Shown here one piece after another: positions 62,697 through 64,000 of a stretch of DNA of 64,000 nucleotides. This DNA is from Actinomadura barringtoniae (GTDB taxonomy: Bacteria; Actinomycetota; Actinomycetes; Streptosporangiales; Streptosporangiaceae). The number at the start of each line of letters is the position of its first letter. Position 1 is the stretch's first letter. The position numbers were made by a program, and so were the translations under genes. The notes beneath the pieces are model-generated. The model saw only the letters and a list, made by a program, of their open reading frames with translations, ran no database searches and was not told the origin of the DNA. The stretch covers positions 310,001 through 374,000 of the forward strand of contig NZ_JAGEOJ010000004.1 in the NCBI RefSeq assembly GCF_017573505.1, written 5' to 3'.

Positions 62697-63943
62697 CGGT
62701 CGATCTCCGGCCGTTCCTGCGGCCCGGCGACCGCATCGTGATCGGCCAGGCGTGCGGTGAGCCGACCACGCTGATCGAGGCGCTGATCGAGCAGGCACCT
62801 GGCATCGGCGGGCTGTCGGCGTTCATCGCGACCAGCTTCTCCGGCCTCTTCACCCCGGCCGCAACGGACGCCTTCTCCCTCGCCAGCATGGGCGCCATCG
62901 GAACGCTGCGGTCACTGGCCAAGGAGCACAGGCTCGGCGTGATCCCCTGCCATGTCAGCCAGGTCGGCCCGCTGATCGAGGCCGGGATCATCGGATGCGA
63001 CGTCGCGTTCGTCCAGGTCAGCCCGGCGGACGCGGAGGGGGACCACAGCTTCGGCCTCATCGGCGACCATGTGCGCGCGGCCACGGCGAAGGCGCGCGTC
63101 GTGATCGCCGAGGTGAACGACCAGGTCCCGTTCACCCCGGGCGAGTCCCTGCACGCGTCGGAGATCGACTGCGCCGTGCACGTGTCACGGCCGCCCGTCG
63201 AGGTGCCGCCCGCCAAGATCGGCGAGACGGACGAGGCCATCGCGCGGCACGCGGCCGACTACATCGAGGACGGTTCGGTGATCCAGACCGGGGTGGGCGC
63301 GGTTCCGGACGCCATCCTGCGCCTGCTGCACGACCGCGCGGATCTCGGCGTGCACTCCGGCATGCTGGGCGACGGCCTGGTCGATCTGGTCGAGGCGGGC
63401 GTCGTCACGAACGCACGCAAGAGCGTCGACCGGGGCGTCTCGATCACCGGCGCGCTGATCGGCACCCGGCGGCTGTACGCGTTCGCCGACCGCAATCCCG
63501 CGATCCGGCTGTGCCCGGCCGAGCACACCCACGACGCGGGCGTGCTCGCGCGGCTGGAACGGCTGGTGACCGTCAACTCGGCGATGGAGGTCGACCTCAC
63601 CGGCCAGGTGAACGCCGAGCAGAGCGGCCCGGTCTACGTCGGCGGCACCGGCGGCCAGGTGGACTTCGTCCGCGCGGGCGCCCGCTCGCCGGGCGGGCAC
63701 GGCATCATCGCGCTGCCCGCCACCGCCAAGGGCGGCACGATCAGCAGGATCGTGCCCGCGCTGTCGGGCCCGGTCACCACCGCGCGCACCGAGGTGGACG
63801 TGATCGTCACCGAGTTCGGCGCGGCCGAGCTCCGGGGCCGGACGCTCACCGACCGCGCCCGGCGCCTGGTCGCGATCGCGCACCCCGCCTTCCAGGAAGA
63901 CCTGGAGGAGGCGGCGTACGCGATCGAACGGCGAGGCTTCTAG
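62693..63943 (+). CDS. Acetyl-CoA hydrolase/transferase family protein
   Basis: 416 residues from GTG 62693. The fold of 4-hydroxybutyrate and succinyl/propionyl-CoA transferases is indicated by G-V-G-A-V-P-D-A, H-S-G-M-L-G-D-G and N-S-A-M-E-V-D-L-T-G-Q-V-N-A-E, where the Glu is the expected catalytic residue. It may recycle CoA between the lyase product and incoming acid. Its stop overlaps that of a convergent partial gene. Confidence 0.88.
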   Translation: MTVDLRPFLRPGDRIVIGQACGEPTTLIEALIEQAPGIGGLSAFIATSFSGLFTPAATDAFSLASMGAIGTLRSLAKEHRLGVIPCHVSQVGPLIEAGIIGCDVAFVQVSPADAEGDHSFGLIGDHVRAATAKARVVIAEVNDQVPFTPGESLHASEIDCAVHVSRPPVEVPPAKIGETDEAIARHAADYIEDGSVIQTGVGAVPDAILRLLHDRADLGVHSGMLGDGLVDLVEAGVVTNARKSVDRGVSITGALIGTRRLYAFADRNPAIRLCPAEHTHDAGVLARLERLVTVNSAMEVDLTGQVNAEQSGPVYVGGTGGQVDFVRAGARSPGGHGIIALPATAKGGTISRIVPALSGPVTTARTEVDVIVTEFGAAELRGRTLTDRARRLVAIAHPAFQEDLEEAAYAIERRGF

Positions 63944-64000
63944 GCCGAGTCCGGCACGTCCGCCACGTCCGGGGCGTAGCCGAGGACGCCCTTGATCTCC
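63940..64000 (-). CDS. Partial gene, C-terminal 19 residues
   Basis: A minus-strand frame enters from the right edge and ends EIKGVLGYAPDVADVPDSA then TAG at 63942-63940, in overlap with the CoA-transferase stop. The frame has no other stop in the window and codon use is typical. The family cannot be decided. Confidence 0.45.
   Translation of the reverse strand, partial: EIKGVLGYAPDVADVPDSA

Overview
The window is high-GC actinobacterial DNA. Support for this includes mce/yrbE genes, GTG and TTG starts, tight ATGA/GTGA start-stop overlaps, a helix-turn-helix plus DUF397 pair, an SAV2177-type methyltransferase and an ECF sigma/CU044_5270-type pair. A member of the Streptosporangiales such as Actinomadura is a reasonable guess, but that is inference. 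No rRNA, tRNA, CRISPR array, insertion sequence or prophage was recognised, and no gap between genes exceeds about 240 bp.

Left part (1-29980): an import and oxidation region for a hydrophobic, probably polycyclic or terpenoid/steroid-like substrate. A minus-strand run from 10612 to 1 carries a P450, an SDR, yrbEA, yrbEB, mceA-F and the start of an Mce-associated gene. A TetR gene diverges from it over a palindrome. Next come a second P450, an SDR, a ferredoxin reductase with C-terminal 2Fe-2S domain and an acyl-CoA ligase, whose promoters share GAGAAT-type palindromes. A plus-strand unit then encodes an AveC-like membrane protein, a MoxR ATPase, a VWA protein and a TetR. A second TetR gene faces a ten-gene operon (21410-29980) behind a clear promoter and a perfect 20-bp palindrome: SDR, carboxymuconolactone-decarboxylase-like protein, two Rieske oxygenases each followed by a related small protein of unknown function, a TauD-type dioxygenase, an amidohydrolase lacking the usual HxH motif, an EthD-like protein and an aldehyde dehydrogenase.

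Middle part (29977-51180): mixed genes. These include a YjbR-like protein, an S53 peptidase, a TetR/SDR pair with twin operators, an amidohydrolase, an SAV2177-type methyltransferase, a WhiJ-like regulator with DUF397 and ATPase partners, small secreted proteins, a trypsin-like protease, a five-gene peptide/nickel-type ABC importer, a serine hydrolase, a GNAT protein, an AI-2E family transporter and an ECF sigma factor operon.

Right part (51146-64000): CoA-thioester catabolism. A minus-strand operon encodes an acyl-CoA ligase, a GntR regulator, an SDR, two long/short acyl-CoA dehydrogenase pairs and an enoyl-CoA hydratase. A divergent plus-strand operon encodes a family III CoA-transferase, an acyl-CoA dehydrogenase, a CitE-like lyase and an acetyl-CoA hydrolase/transferase family protein. 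Together left and right parts suggest uptake, oxygenation, CoA activation, beta-oxidation-like shortening and lyase cleavage of one substrate class whose identity is not readable from sequence.

The most novel-looking items are the duplicated Rieske plus small-protein module with a 206-bp perfectly identical Rieske segment, the HxH-less amidohydrolase inside that operon, and the AveC-like/MoxR/VWA unit as a possible oxygenase maturation system.
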